DNA from: an uncultured Oscillospiraceae bacterium
GTDB taxonomy: Bacteria; Bacillota; Clostridia; Oscillospirales; Oscillospiraceae
DNA length: 7,645 nucleotides
Reading direction: 5' to 3'
NCBI GenBank assembly: GCA_947624465.1
Contig: CANQKJ010000105.1
Span: 1-7,645, forward strand
Shown: positions 1 through 5,953 of the stretch, in pieces
Layout of the letters: each line of letters opens with the position of its first letter
Numbering within the stretch: the stretch's first letter is position 1
Made by a program: the position numbers and the translations under genes
The notes under the pieces: generated by a model
Database searches by the model: none
What the model saw: only the letters and a program-made list of their open reading frames with translations
Told to the model about the DNA's origin: nothing

Positions 1-1565
1 TTGCAGGCGATGTAGGCCTGCACCGGCTCGGAGGCGTCGGGATAGGCGGCCTGGGCGGCCTCCCGGTTCTTTTTGGACATGGCGTTGCCGCCGAAGTTGT
101 AGTTGGCGTGGCCGCTCACCGACATATAGTAGGCGTGGAAGTTCTTCCCGGTGGTCACGTAGTCCTGGATATAGCTGTCCACCGTGGCCTCCATCATCTC
201 CAAATCGGAGTTGGGCCAGTAGGAGTGGGCCAGCTCCAGCCCGTTGCCGATGCCGTGGTAGTCATACCCGAAGGTGGTCAGGTATTTGTCCCGGTTATAG
301 TAGGTGTAGGTGTGGTCATGCCAGGCGGGGACGCTGTACCCCAGCTTGGCGAACTGGTTGCCCAGGGTGAAGGGCATGGAGTTGCCGATGGCGGCGTTCA
401 CCGCCCAGCCGCCGCCGATCCAGTTGGGGATGATGCCGGTGTCGTTGGCGAACTCCCCGCCGCAGGTGGACTGGGTCCAGTCGGGCTGATAGTAGTTGTT
501 GAACACGAAGCCCTCGTGGGACAGCTTATAGAGGGTGGGGGTCAGCTCCTCGCTGATGACGTAGGGGGAGAAGGCCTCGGCGGTGATGAAGATCAGGTTC
601 TTGCCCTGGAACATCCCGGTGTACTGGTTCTGCTGGGAGGGGGTGAGGCTGCCGAAGTACTCGTGCATGGTCTTCAGGTTGCCGGAGGAGTTGGCGGCCA
701 GCCCCTCAAAGTCGATGTCCATCACGTTGTAGCCGTACACCTTGGGCGGCTCCGGGGTGGCGGTGACGGCGGGGTCCTCCGAGGCGTTGGGGTCCTGGCT
801 GGTCCCCGGATCGGCGCTGGGCTCGTCGGAGGGAGGCGTGGGGGTGGGGTCCTCCTTGAAGCCGCTCAGGTCCTGCTGGGGGGTGCCGAAGACGGCGTAC
901 TCCAGCTCCAGCCGGAAGGAGTTGACCACCCCGAATTCCGGGATGGCGTTGCTGACGGTGAAGTCGTAGGTGTAGAGGGGCCGGGCGGTGAGGAAGGACA
1001 GCAGGAAGCCCAGCAGCTGGCAGGCCACCATGGCCACGGCCATCATGACCCGGACGGCGCCCTCCTGCTCCCGGTCGTGGATGATGGTGTCCCGCAGGAG
1101 TACGAAGACGGCCAGGGGGACCAGGGACAGGATCACGAAGGGCAGGATGCTCACGAATACCTCAAAGACGGTGGAGCCGAACTCGCCCATCACGTCGCCC
1201 CCCATGGAGCCCATGGTGGTGAGGCCGTAGTACACGTGGAACATGGAGCGGCAGCCCCGCTCCACGCACACCAGCACCGTCCCAACGGCGATGAGGACGA
1301 CGCCGATGACCCGGGAGACCCTCCGGGCGGGGATCAGCTCCAGGATCAGGCCGATGAGCAGGCCGGCCGCCAGGGAGAAGAAGAGGATGCGGAGCAGGCC
1401 CAGGCCGAAAAAGGGACTGTCGCCGTCGAACAGGCGGAGCAGCAGCTCGTGATAGAGGATGACGGCGGGGAAAAACAGGATGGACAGCAGGGGAGAGCCG
1501 GTAAACCGGCGGCCCCGCTGGGCGCGCTGCCGGGCGCGGGTGGGGCGGTAGGGTTGATAGGCCAT
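1..1565 (-). CDS. LTA synthase-like (LtaS/sulfatase family) membrane phosphoglycerol transferase, C-terminus cut off by window edge
   Basis: Reads leftward from an ATG at 1565-1563, with GGAGGA at 1572-1577 six bases upstream; 521 codons are visible before base 1. The N-terminal part has five hydrophobic segments (about residues 25-46, 55-78, 85-101, 133-157, 171-192), the topology of LtaS. A Pro/Thr/Ser/Asp-rich linker (about 238-275) follows, then an extracellular alkaline-phosphatase-superfamily domain. Visible hallmarks are the metal-binding Glu in FITAEAFSP (Glu330), the catalytic Thr in TQSTCGGEF (Thr367), WHDHTYTYYNRD (415-426), and SVSGH (His486). The Asp-His metal ligands near the C-terminus should lie beyond the window. 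The family transfers glycerol phosphate from phosphatidylglycerol to a membrane glycolipid outside the cell. A close relative with another alcohol-phosphate substrate cannot be excluded. Family assignment is firm; exact substrate is inferred. Confidence 0.9.
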   Translation of the reverse strand, partial: MAYQPYRPTRARQRAQRGRRFTGSPLLSILFFPAVILYHELLLRLFDGDSPFFGLGLLRILFFSLAAGLLIGLILELIPARRVSRVIGVVLIAVGTVLVCVERGCRSMFHVYYGLTTMGSMGGDVMGEFGSTVFEVFVSILPFVILSLVPLAVFVLLRDTIIHDREQEGAVRVMMAVAMVACQLLGFLLSFLTARPLYTYDFTVSNAIPEFGVVNSFRLELEYAVFGTPQQDLSGFKEDPTPTPPSDEPSADPGTSQDPNASEDPAVTATPEPPKVYGYNVMDIDFEGLAANSSGNLKTMHEYFGSLTPSQQNQYTGMFQGKNLIFITAEAFSPYVISEELTPTLYKLSHEGFVFNNYYQPDWTQSTCGGEFANDTGIIPNWIGGGWAVNAAIGNSMPFTLGNQFAKLGYSVPAWHDHTYTYYNRDKYLTTFGYDYHGIGNGLELAHSYWPNSDLEMMEATVDSYIQDYVTTGKNFHAYYMSVSGHANYNFGGNAMSKKNREAAQAAYPDASEPVQAYIAC

Positions 1566-1606
1566 AGGGATTCCTCCAGGTTCCAGCGGCAGATAATTTA
1601 CATAAT

Positions 1607-1635
1607 ATACTACCACAGCGGGAGGGAAAAAGCAA
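1607..1635 (-). promoter_or_regulatory. Probable SigA promoter of the LTA-synthase-like gene
   Basis: On the minus strand, TTGCTT (1635-1630) and TAGTAT (1612-1607) are separated by 17 bases. TGG directly before the -10 makes it an extended -10. The predicted start near 1600 would give a leader of about 35 bases. This suggests the gene is transcribed separately from spoIID upstream of it. Called by eye from consensus only. Confidence 0.55.
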
Positions 1636-1664
1636 CGGCGATGATAAAATTTAATGATTTTGTG

Positions 1665-1683
1665 AAAAAATCTGTCCTCAGAT
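1665..1683 (-). terminator. Weak possible terminator overlapping the spoIID stop codon
   Basis: On the minus strand ATCTG (1683-1679), a four-base loop and CAGAT (1674-1670) form a five-bp stem followed by a run of Ts (1669-1665). The stem is short and AT-containing and includes the spoIID TGA, so termination would be inefficient. It is the only terminator-like element between spoIID and the next gene. Confidence 0.35.
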
Positions 1684-2712
1684 CCCCTTTTGAACGGTGA
1701 CGCCGGTGTAATAGTGGTTTACGATGTCCCGCCAGGACGCGCCCTCCTTCGCCATGGCGTTGGCCCCGTACTGGCTGAGGCCCACCCCGTGGCCGTAGCC
1801 GGTGACCGAGAAGGTGAAGGCGCCGTCCGCGAAGGCCACGTCGAAGGAGGCGGAGCGCAGGGAGAACAGGTTCCGGGCGGCCCCGCCGGTCATGGTCACG
1901 CCTCCCAGGGAGAGCGTGGCCACCCGGCCGGAGGCGGTGCGGGTGGGCTCGGAGAACCACTCCGCCGGATCGCCGGACAGATCGCAGCCCAGTCCGGCCT
2001 CCTCCGCCAGAGCCCTTACCTCGTCGGCGGAGAGGGTGACGGCGGAGCGGTAGTTGGGCACCTCGTCCCCCTCGGGGCTGTCCACCGACACCAGATAGGG
2101 CAGGGCGCGCCCCCACACGGCGGCGGCGTCCTCGGTGGCGCCGGCGGCGGAGGAGAAGAACACCGCCTGGATGGGGGAGCCGCCGTAGGTGAGTATCTGC
2201 CCGTCGGTATCGGCCACGGCGGCGGACAGTCTGGCGGTATACTCCTCTGTGTGAGCACCCCAACGGGCGGCGGCGTTGGCGGGGGCGATGTACGCCTGGC
2301 AGCAGGAGGAGTCGGCGCACACGTCGGCCCCCTCGGCGGCGTGGCCGCCGCCCTCCGCCCGGCAGAGGGCGTAGGTCCGGGCGCATACCGCCTGGGCCTT
2401 CAGCGCCTCCGGCTCAAAGGAGGCGGGCATCTCGGCGGACACCACCCCCAGCAGGTAATCCGCCATGGACAGAGTCTCCACCGTGCCGTCCTTTTGCAGC
2501 ACCCGGAGGGTCTTTCCTGCGTCCCAGCTCCCGGAGGGGACGACGGTGGGGGAGGCGCCCGCCGCCGGGGTGGGGCTGGCAGGGAGGACCGCCACCGGGC
2601 CTCCGTCCCCGCCGCCCAGGGCGGCCAGGGGCAGCAGAAGCAGGAATACGCCCAGGGCCAGCCCTGTCAGAAAGGACCCGCGGAGGCCCGCCCAGCGCTC
2701 TGACTTTTGCAA
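1678..2712 (-). CDS. spoIID: SpoIID/LytB-family stage II sporulation protein D
   Basis: From a TTG start the product is 344 aa, close to the ~340 aa of Bacillus SpoIID. SpoIID is a membrane-anchored lytic transglycosylase that works with SpoIIP and SpoIIM to remodel septal peptidoglycan during engulfment of the forespore. Residues 12-33 form one hydrophobic signal-anchor, followed by a Gly/Pro/Ser-rich spacer (34-65). The SpoIID domain follows: VVSAEMPASFEPEALKAQAV contains the presumed catalytic Glu94, then DVCADSSCCQAYI (131-142, the Cys-rich metal-site region), VFFSSAAGATEDA (184-196), LPYLVSVDSPEGD (204-216), and the C-terminal GYGHGVGLSQYGANAMA (305-321). No in-frame ATG lies close to the ribosome binding site; the nearest (2832) would add 40 residues before the membrane anchor. 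Mother-cell SigE control would be expected from family knowledge, but I found no convincing SigE promoter. Confidence 0.93.
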   Translation of the reverse strand: MQKSERWAGLRGSFLTGLALGVFLLLLPLAALGGGDGGPVAVLPASPTPAAGASPTVVPSGSWDAGKTLRVLQKDGTVETLSMADYLLGVVSAEMPASFEPEALKAQAVCARTYALCRAEGGGHAAEGADVCADSSCCQAYIAPANAAARWGAHTEEYTARLSAAVADTDGQILTYGGSPIQAVFFSSAAGATEDAAAVWGRALPYLVSVDSPEGDEVPNYRSAVTLSADEVRALAEEAGLGCDLSGDPAEWFSEPTRTASGRVATLSLGGVTMTGGAARNLFSLRSASFDVAFADGAFTFSVTGYGHGVGLSQYGANAMAKEGASWRDIVNHYYTGVTVQKGI

Positions 2713-2727
2713 GTTTGTCTCCCTCTC
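2710..2727 (-). promoter_or_regulatory. Ribosome binding site and TTG start that set the spoIID start
   Basis: The minus strand reads GAGAGGGAGACAAACTTG. GGGAG (2723-2719) lies six bases before TTG (2712-2710). Using this codon places the hydrophobic anchor about ten residues from the N-terminus, as expected for SpoIID. No comparable Shine-Dalgarno sequence precedes the in-frame ATG at 2832. Confidence 0.75.
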
Positions 2728-2794
2728 TTTCAAAATTCGTGTAATATATCCCAAAAAACAGGGGATGCGGCCACATTCTTGCTCCAAATTTGCA

Positions 2795-2823
2795 TTGACG
2801 GCATTTCCGATATGCGGTATAAT
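2795..2823 (+). promoter_or_regulatory. SigA promoter of the citrate synthase gene
   Basis: TTGACG (2795-2800) and a perfect TATAAT (2818-2823) are separated by 17 bases. Transcription should begin near 2830, giving a leader of about 55 bases before the ATG at 2885. The match to the vegetative consensus is near perfect, so the basal promoter should be strong and control is likely negative. A long inverted repeat surrounds the -10. Confidence 0.85.
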
Positions 2824-2858
2824 ATTTTTCACACTCTATCATATCGGCGAAATGCCGT
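2798..2858. repeat. Long imperfect inverted repeat flanking the citrate synthase -10 box
   Basis: The left arm ACGGCATTTCCGATATG (2798-2814) pairs with the right arm CATATCGGCGAAATGCCGT (2840-2858). There are 17 base pairs and one two-base insertion (2847-2848) in the right arm. The 25-base centre (2815-2839) carries TATAAT and the expected transcription start. The left arm overlaps the last bases of the -35. The arms are seen directly; a role as an operator for a dimeric or looping repressor is inference. A transcript started near 2830 holds only the right arm, so it cannot act as a hairpin in the citrate synthase mRNA. Confidence 0.8.
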
Positions 2859-2884
2859 TCAACCGCGCGGAAAGGAGCCGGACC

Positions 2885-4303
2885 ATGGATTACGATATCA
2901 TCAACTCAATGCTGGACGCCCGGCAGAAGGCCGTGGAGCAGTATATGTCCTCCCTGGACTTTATTGAAGGACTATGCGGCGAATTCGAGAAATATACCCA
3001 GATCGAACCCCGGTACTATGAGAAGTACAGTGTGAAGCGGGGCCTCCGCAACGCCGACGGCACCGGCGTGATGGCCGGCGTCACCAAGATCGGCAACGTG
3101 AAGGGCTACATCATGGAGGACGGCGAGCGGGTCCCCGTCCCCGGCCAGCTCTTCTACCGGGGCATCGACGTGCAGGACCTGATCCGGGGCTTCACCTCCG
3201 AAAATCGGTTCGGATTCGAGGAGACCGCCTATCTGCTCATGTTCGGCGCCCTGCCGACCAAAGCCCAGCTGGACCAGTTCAGCAGCATCATGGATTACTT
3301 CCACCAGCTTCCTCCCAATTTCACCGAGGATATGATCCTCAAGGCCCCCAGCCATGACGTGATGAACAAGCTGGCCCGCTCCGTGCTGGCCCTGTACTCT
3401 TACGACCCCGACCCGGACAACAACACCCTGCCCGTGGAGATGCTCCAGGCCCTGAAGCTCATCGCCCGGTTCCCGGTGATCGTGGCCCACGCCTTCGCCG
3501 CCAAGCGGCATTACTATGACGGGGAGTCTCTCTACCTTCACCGGCCCCAGGCGGGCCTCAGCGTGGCCCAGAACTTCCTCTACTCCGTCCGGCACGACAA
3601 CCAGTTCACCGACGAGGAGGCCAAACTGCTGGACCTGTGCCTGGTGCTCCACGCCGAGCACGGCGGCGGCAACAACTCCGCCTTCGCCTGCCGGGTGCTG
3701 TCTTCCTCCGGCACCGATATCTACTCCGCCATCGCCGCGGCGGTGGGGTCCCTGAAGGGCCCCAAGCACGGCGGCGCCAATATGCGGGTCATGGATATGT
3801 TCACCAACCACATCGAGCCCGGCGTGAAGGACTGGAAGGACGACGAGGAGATCGAGGCCTTTCTGACCAGGATCCTCCGCAAGGAGGCGGGCGACGGCTC
3901 CGGCCTCATCTACGGCATGGGCCATGCGGTGTACACCATCTCCGACCCCCGGGCCGTGCTGCTGAAGAAGTTCGCCCGGAAGATGGCCGAGCAGAAGGGC
4001 TTTTTGCAGGAGTTCGAGCTGTTCGAGTCGGTGGAGCGGCTGGCCCCCGGCGTGTTCCACGAGGTCACCGGCCTGGATAAGCCCATGTGCGCCAACGTGG
4101 ATATGTATTCCGGCATGGTGTATAAGATGATGGACATCCCCCCGGAGCTGTACACCCCCCTGTTCGCCATCGCCCGCATCGTGGGCTGGTGCGCCCACCG
4201 GGTGGAGGAGATCTACAACCCCAACGGCCGCATCATCCGCCCCGCCTACAAGGCGGTGGCCCACAAGCGGCCCTTCATCCCCATGGCCGAGCGGCAGGGA
4301 TGA
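2885..4303 (+). CDS. gltA: Citrate synthase (citrate/2-methylcitrate synthase family)
   Basis: The 472-aa enzyme is predicted to condense acetyl-CoA with oxaloacetate to citrate in the cytoplasm. AAAGGAG (2871-2877) lies seven bases before the ATG. Family landmarks run in order: LFYRGIDVQDLI (89-100); HAEHGGGNNSAF (256-267); GPKHGGAN (292-299) with catalytic His295; GMGHAVYTISDPRA (344-357) with His347; NVDMYSG (404-410) with catalytic Asp406; and FAIARIVGWCAHRVEE (427-442) with a citrate-binding Arg. The HAEHGGGNNS loop, in place of HADHELNAST, and an N-terminal region of about 80 residues mark the clostridial sub-branch; the protein is longer than Bacillus CitZ (~370 aa). This fold is the Si-type, unrelated to the Re-citrate synthase of some clostridia. 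Lying beside glnA and gltB, it probably supplies carbon for 2-oxoglutarate and glutamate. Methylcitrate synthase activity cannot be excluded. The symbol gltA is the enterobacterial name and should not be confused with glutamate synthase genes. Confidence 0.93.
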   Translation: MDYDIINSMLDARQKAVEQYMSSLDFIEGLCGEFEKYTQIEPRYYEKYSVKRGLRNADGTGVMAGVTKIGNVKGYIMEDGERVPVPGQLFYRGIDVQDLIRGFTSENRFGFEETAYLLMFGALPTKAQLDQFSSIMDYFHQLPPNFTEDMILKAPSHDVMNKLARSVLALYSYDPDPDNNTLPVEMLQALKLIARFPVIVAHAFAAKRHYYDGESLYLHRPQAGLSVAQNFLYSVRHDNQFTDEEAKLLDLCLVLHAEHGGGNNSAFACRVLSSSGTDIYSAIAAAVGSLKGPKHGGANMRVMDMFTNHIEPGVKDWKDDEEIEAFLTRILRKEAGDGSGLIYGMGHAVYTISDPRAVLLKKFARKMAEQKGFLQEFELFESVERLAPGVFHEVTGLDKPMCANVDMYSGMVYKMMDIPPELYTPLFAIARIVGWCAHRVEEIYNPNGRIIRPAYKAVAHKRPFIPMAERQG

Positions 4304-4346
4304 GAGCGTCCCGCGCGGCATTCGGCGGATATATGGCAATAATCAC

Positions 4347-4383
4347 AAAAAACGGGTTTCGACTATGCCGAGACCCGTTTTTT
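4347..4383 (+). terminator. Strong intrinsic terminator after citrate synthase
   Basis: AACGGGTTTCG (4351-4361) pairs with CGAGACCCGTT (4369-4379) across a seven-base loop, with one G-T wobble. Flanking A and T runs (4347-4350 and 4380-4383) extend the stem and give the U tract. It ends the citrate synthase transcript 44 bases past the stop and separates it from the glnA promoter. Confidence 0.92.
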
Positions 4384-4388
4384 GCACT

Positions 4389-4412
4389 AAAATTTTGCAT
4401 CCGTGCAATTTT
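4389..4412. repeat. Inverted repeat just upstream of the glnA -35 box
   Basis: AAAA-TT-TTGCA (4389-4399) and TGCAA-TTTT (4404-4412) are inverted around TCCG; nine base pairs form if the TT at 4393-4394 is bulged. The repeat ends three bases before the -35 hexamer, where an activator or upstream operator could sit. It does not match the Bacillus GlnR/TnrA box (TGTNA-N7-TNACA). No protein is assigned. Confidence 0.5.
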
Positions 4413-4415
4413 GTG

Positions 4416-4443
4416 TTGACAAAAAGCGGCTTCGTGCTATACT
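4416..4443 (+). promoter_or_regulatory. Strong SigA promoter of glnA with extended -10
   Basis: A perfect TTGACA (4416-4421) and TATACT (4438-4443) are separated by 16 bases, with TGC directly before the -10 as an extended element. Transcription should start near 4450, leaving an untranslated leader of about 128 bases. A strong promoter plus a long structured leader suggests control after initiation. Confidence 0.85.
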
Positions 4444-4483
4444 AAGTGCAGAAACGAGAGAACAAAGACGTTCCGGGCCCCAC

Positions 4484-4502
4484 GGGGCGGAGCGCCTTTT
4501 TT
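4484..4502 (+). terminator. Possible attenuator terminator in the glnA leader
   Basis: GGCG (4486-4489) and CGCC (4493-4496) form a compact GC stem with a GAG loop, extended by two G-U pairs, and run into TTTTTT (4497-4502). It lies about 75 bases before the glnA ATG and inside the predicted transcript, so premature termination there is plausible. The stem is short and efficiency is uncertain. Confidence 0.5.
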
Positions 4503-4536
4503 GTTGCTCGTGACGAAAACCAGAAGATCATAATAG

Positions 4537-4561
4537 CTGCGTCCGGCTCCGGCCGGCGCGG
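4537..4561 (+). promoter_or_regulatory. GC-rich hairpin directly before the glnA ribosome binding site
   Basis: CCGGC (4543-4547) and GCCGG (4552-4556) close a TCCG loop; GCG (4539-4541) and CGC (4557-4559) extend the stem across a bulged T. It ends about five bases before the AAGGGGA Shine-Dalgarno sequence (4564-4570). It could tune ribosome access or protect the mRNA; no U run follows, so it is not a terminator. Confidence 0.45.
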
Positions 4562-4577
4562 GAAAGGGGAAGTCAAT

Positions 4578-5909
4578 ATGGGTTACAGCAAGGAAGACAT
4601 CATCCGTATGGTGAAAGAGGAGGACGTCAAGTTCATCCGTATGCAGTTCACCGACATCTTCGGCCAGCTCAAAAACGTGGCCATCACCGCCTCCCAGATC
4701 GAGAAGGCGGTCAACAACCAGATCATGCTGGACGGCTCCTCCATCGAGGGCTTCGTCCGCATCAACGAGTCCGACCAGTACCTCTATCCCGACCTGAACA
4801 GCTTTGTCATCTTCCCCTGGCGGCCCCAGCACGGCAAGGTGGCCCGGCTCATCTGCGACATCCACAACCCCGACGGCTCCCCCTTCGTGGGCGACCCCCG
4901 CGGCGTGCTGGAGCGGGTGCTGGAGCGGGCCAGGGCCATGGGATACGACGACTTCAACGTGGGTCCCGAGGCGGAGTTCTTCCTGTTCCAGACCGACGAG
5001 GAGGGCAAGCCCACCACCAAGACCAACGACGAGGCCGGCTACTTCGACCTGGGCCCCCTGGACCACGGCGAGTCCACCCGGCGGGAGATCTGCCTGGACC
5101 TGGAGCAGATGGGCTATGAGATCGAGGCCAGCCACCACGAGGTGGCCCAGGGCCAGCACGAGATCGACTTCAAGTACGCCCCCGCCCTGGAGTGCGCCGA
5201 CAAGATCATGACCTTCAAGCTGGCGGTCAAGACGGTGGCCCAGAAGAACGGCCTCCACGCCACCTTTATGCCCAAGCCCATCTTCGGCATCAACGGCTCC
5301 GGCATGCACACCAATATGTCCCTGTTCCGCAAGGGCAAGAACGTGTTTTACGATCCCAAGGGCGACAAGGGCCTGTCCAAGGAGTGTTACAGCTTCATCG
5401 CCGGCCTGCTCCACCACATGAAGGGCATGGCCGCCATCACCAACCCGCTGGTCAACTCCTACAAGCGGCTGGTGCCCGGCTACGAGGCCCCCTGCTACAT
5501 GGCCTGGTCCGCCTCCAACCGCTCCGCCCTGATCCGCATCCCCGCCGCCCGGGGCCAGTCCACCCGCGTGGAGCTGCGCTGCCCCGACCCCGCCTGCAAC
5601 CCCTACCTGTCCCTGGCGGTGTGCCTGGCCGCCGGCCTGGACGGCATCGAGAAGGGGATGACCCCGCCCCCCGAGATCACCGAGAACATCTTCGACATGA
5701 CCCCCGCCACCCGGCGCCGCCGGGGCATCGACGCCCTGCCCGGCTCCCTGGAGGAGGCGCTCATCGCCATGAAGAAGGATAAGCTGGTCATGGAGACCCT
5801 GGGCCAGCACGTGAGCAGCCAATATATCGCCGGCAAGGAGGCCGAGTGGGACGAGTACCGCACCCGCGTCTCCAGCTGGGAGCGCGACAAGTACATGATC
5901 AACTACTGA
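4578..5909 (+). CDS. glnA: Glutamine synthetase, type I (alpha subgroup)
   Basis: This 443-aa cytoplasmic enzyme makes glutamine from glutamate, ammonia and ATP; the family forms dodecamers. The ATG at 4578 follows AAGGGGA (4564-4570) by seven bases, and the length matches Bacillus GlnA (444 aa). Landmarks are [16 protein letters not shown] (51-66), [10 protein letters not shown] (128-137) with metal Glu residues, [12 protein letters not shown] (186-197), FGINGSGMH (236-244), [13 protein letters not shown] (293-305) with the flap Glu303, [11 protein letters not shown] (312-322) and [13 protein letters not shown] (331-343). The E. coli adenylylation segment (NLYDLPPE) is replaced by NIFDMTPA (370-377), with Phe at the Tyr position, so adenylylation is not expected. 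Arg61 matches the Bacillus Arg62 linked to glutamine feedback. The C-terminus [10 protein letters not shown] resembles the Bacillus tail that contacts GlnR/TnrA. It is followed after 44 bases by the ANTAR gene, most likely in one operon. Confidence 0.97.
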   Translation: MGYSKEDIIRMVKEEDVKFIRMQFTDIFGQLKNVAITASQIEKAVNNQIMLDGSSIEGFVRINESDQYLYPDLNSFVIFPWRPQHGKVARLICDIHNPDGSPFVGDPRGVLERVLERARAMGYDDFNVGPEAEFFLFQTDEEGKPTTKTNDEAGYFDLGPLDHGESTRREICLDLEQMGYEIEASHHEVAQGQHEIDFKYAPALECADKIMTFKLAVKTVAQKNGLHATFMPKPIFGINGSGMHTNMSLFRKGKNVFYDPKGDKGLSKECYSFIAGLLHHMKGMAAITNPLVNSYKRLVPGYEAPCYMAWSASNRSALIRIPAARGQSTRVELRCPDPACNPYLSLAVCLAAGLDGIEKGMTPPPEITENIFDMTPATRRRRGIDALPGSLEEALIAMKKDKLVMETLGQHVSSQYIAGKEAEWDEYRTRVSSWERDKYMINY

Positions 5910-5953
5910 TCCGCGGCCTCTGTCCCCACGGAACATCAAAGGAGTGAGGGACC

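Larger units (their letters stand above)
4450..4577 (+). promoter_or_regulatory. Structured glnA leader, candidate ANTAR-controlled antitermination region
   Basis: The leader contains a small hairpin GAAC-[AAAGAC]-GTTC (4460-4473) whose six-base loop has A at position 1 and G at position 4, the loop pattern known for ANTAR RNA targets. A second possible hairpin, GCCC-[CACG]-GGGC (4477-4488), lacks that loop pattern but uses bases needed by the terminator at 4484-4502. A competing long-range pairing joins ACGAG (4454-4458) with CTCGT (4507-4511) and AACAAA (4461-4466) with TTTGTT (4500-4505); it cannot form together with the first hairpin. These pairings are visible in the sequence. The regulatory role is inferred from the ANTAR gene directly after glnA. 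Confidence 0.5.

Noticed and set aside
108..1700. Long plus-strand open frame opposite the LTA-synthase-like gene
   Set aside because: Gly/Val/Gln-rich translation typical of the antisense of GC-rich genes, no ribosome binding site, and the minus-strand frame has clear family motifs.
1690..2703. Long plus-strand open frame opposite spoIID
   Set aside because: Low-complexity Gly-rich translation, antisense to a well-supported SpoIID protein.
1678..2832. Longer spoIID reading starting at ATG 2832
   Set aside because: The extra 40 residues precede the membrane anchor, lack a ribosome binding site, and overlap the citrate synthase promoter and inverted repeat. TTG at 2712 has a well-spaced GGGAG.
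2713..2884. SigE-type promoter for spoIID
   Set aside because: Expected from family biology, and partial matches such as GATATATT (minus strand near 2745) exist, but no -35/-10 pair with correct spacing was found.
2972..4339. Long minus-strand open frame opposite citrate synthase
   Set aside because: His/Val/Gly/Leu-rich antisense product with no recognisable domain and no start signals; it would span the terminator side of a well-supported gene.
4460..4490. Full dual-hexaloop ANTAR RNA motif upstream of glnA
   Set aside because: Only the first hairpin has the A-N-N-G-N-N loop. The second possible hairpin has a CACG loop, so the full known motif is not claimed.
4446..4577. N-terminal extension of glutamine synthetase in the leader
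   Set aside because: The in-frame ATG at 4446 lies at or before the predicted transcription start and has no ribosome binding site. The ATG at 4578 matches family length and has AAGGGGA upstream.
4437..5939. Long minus-strand open frame opposite glnA
   Set aside because: Antisense low-complexity translation; glnA is unambiguous.
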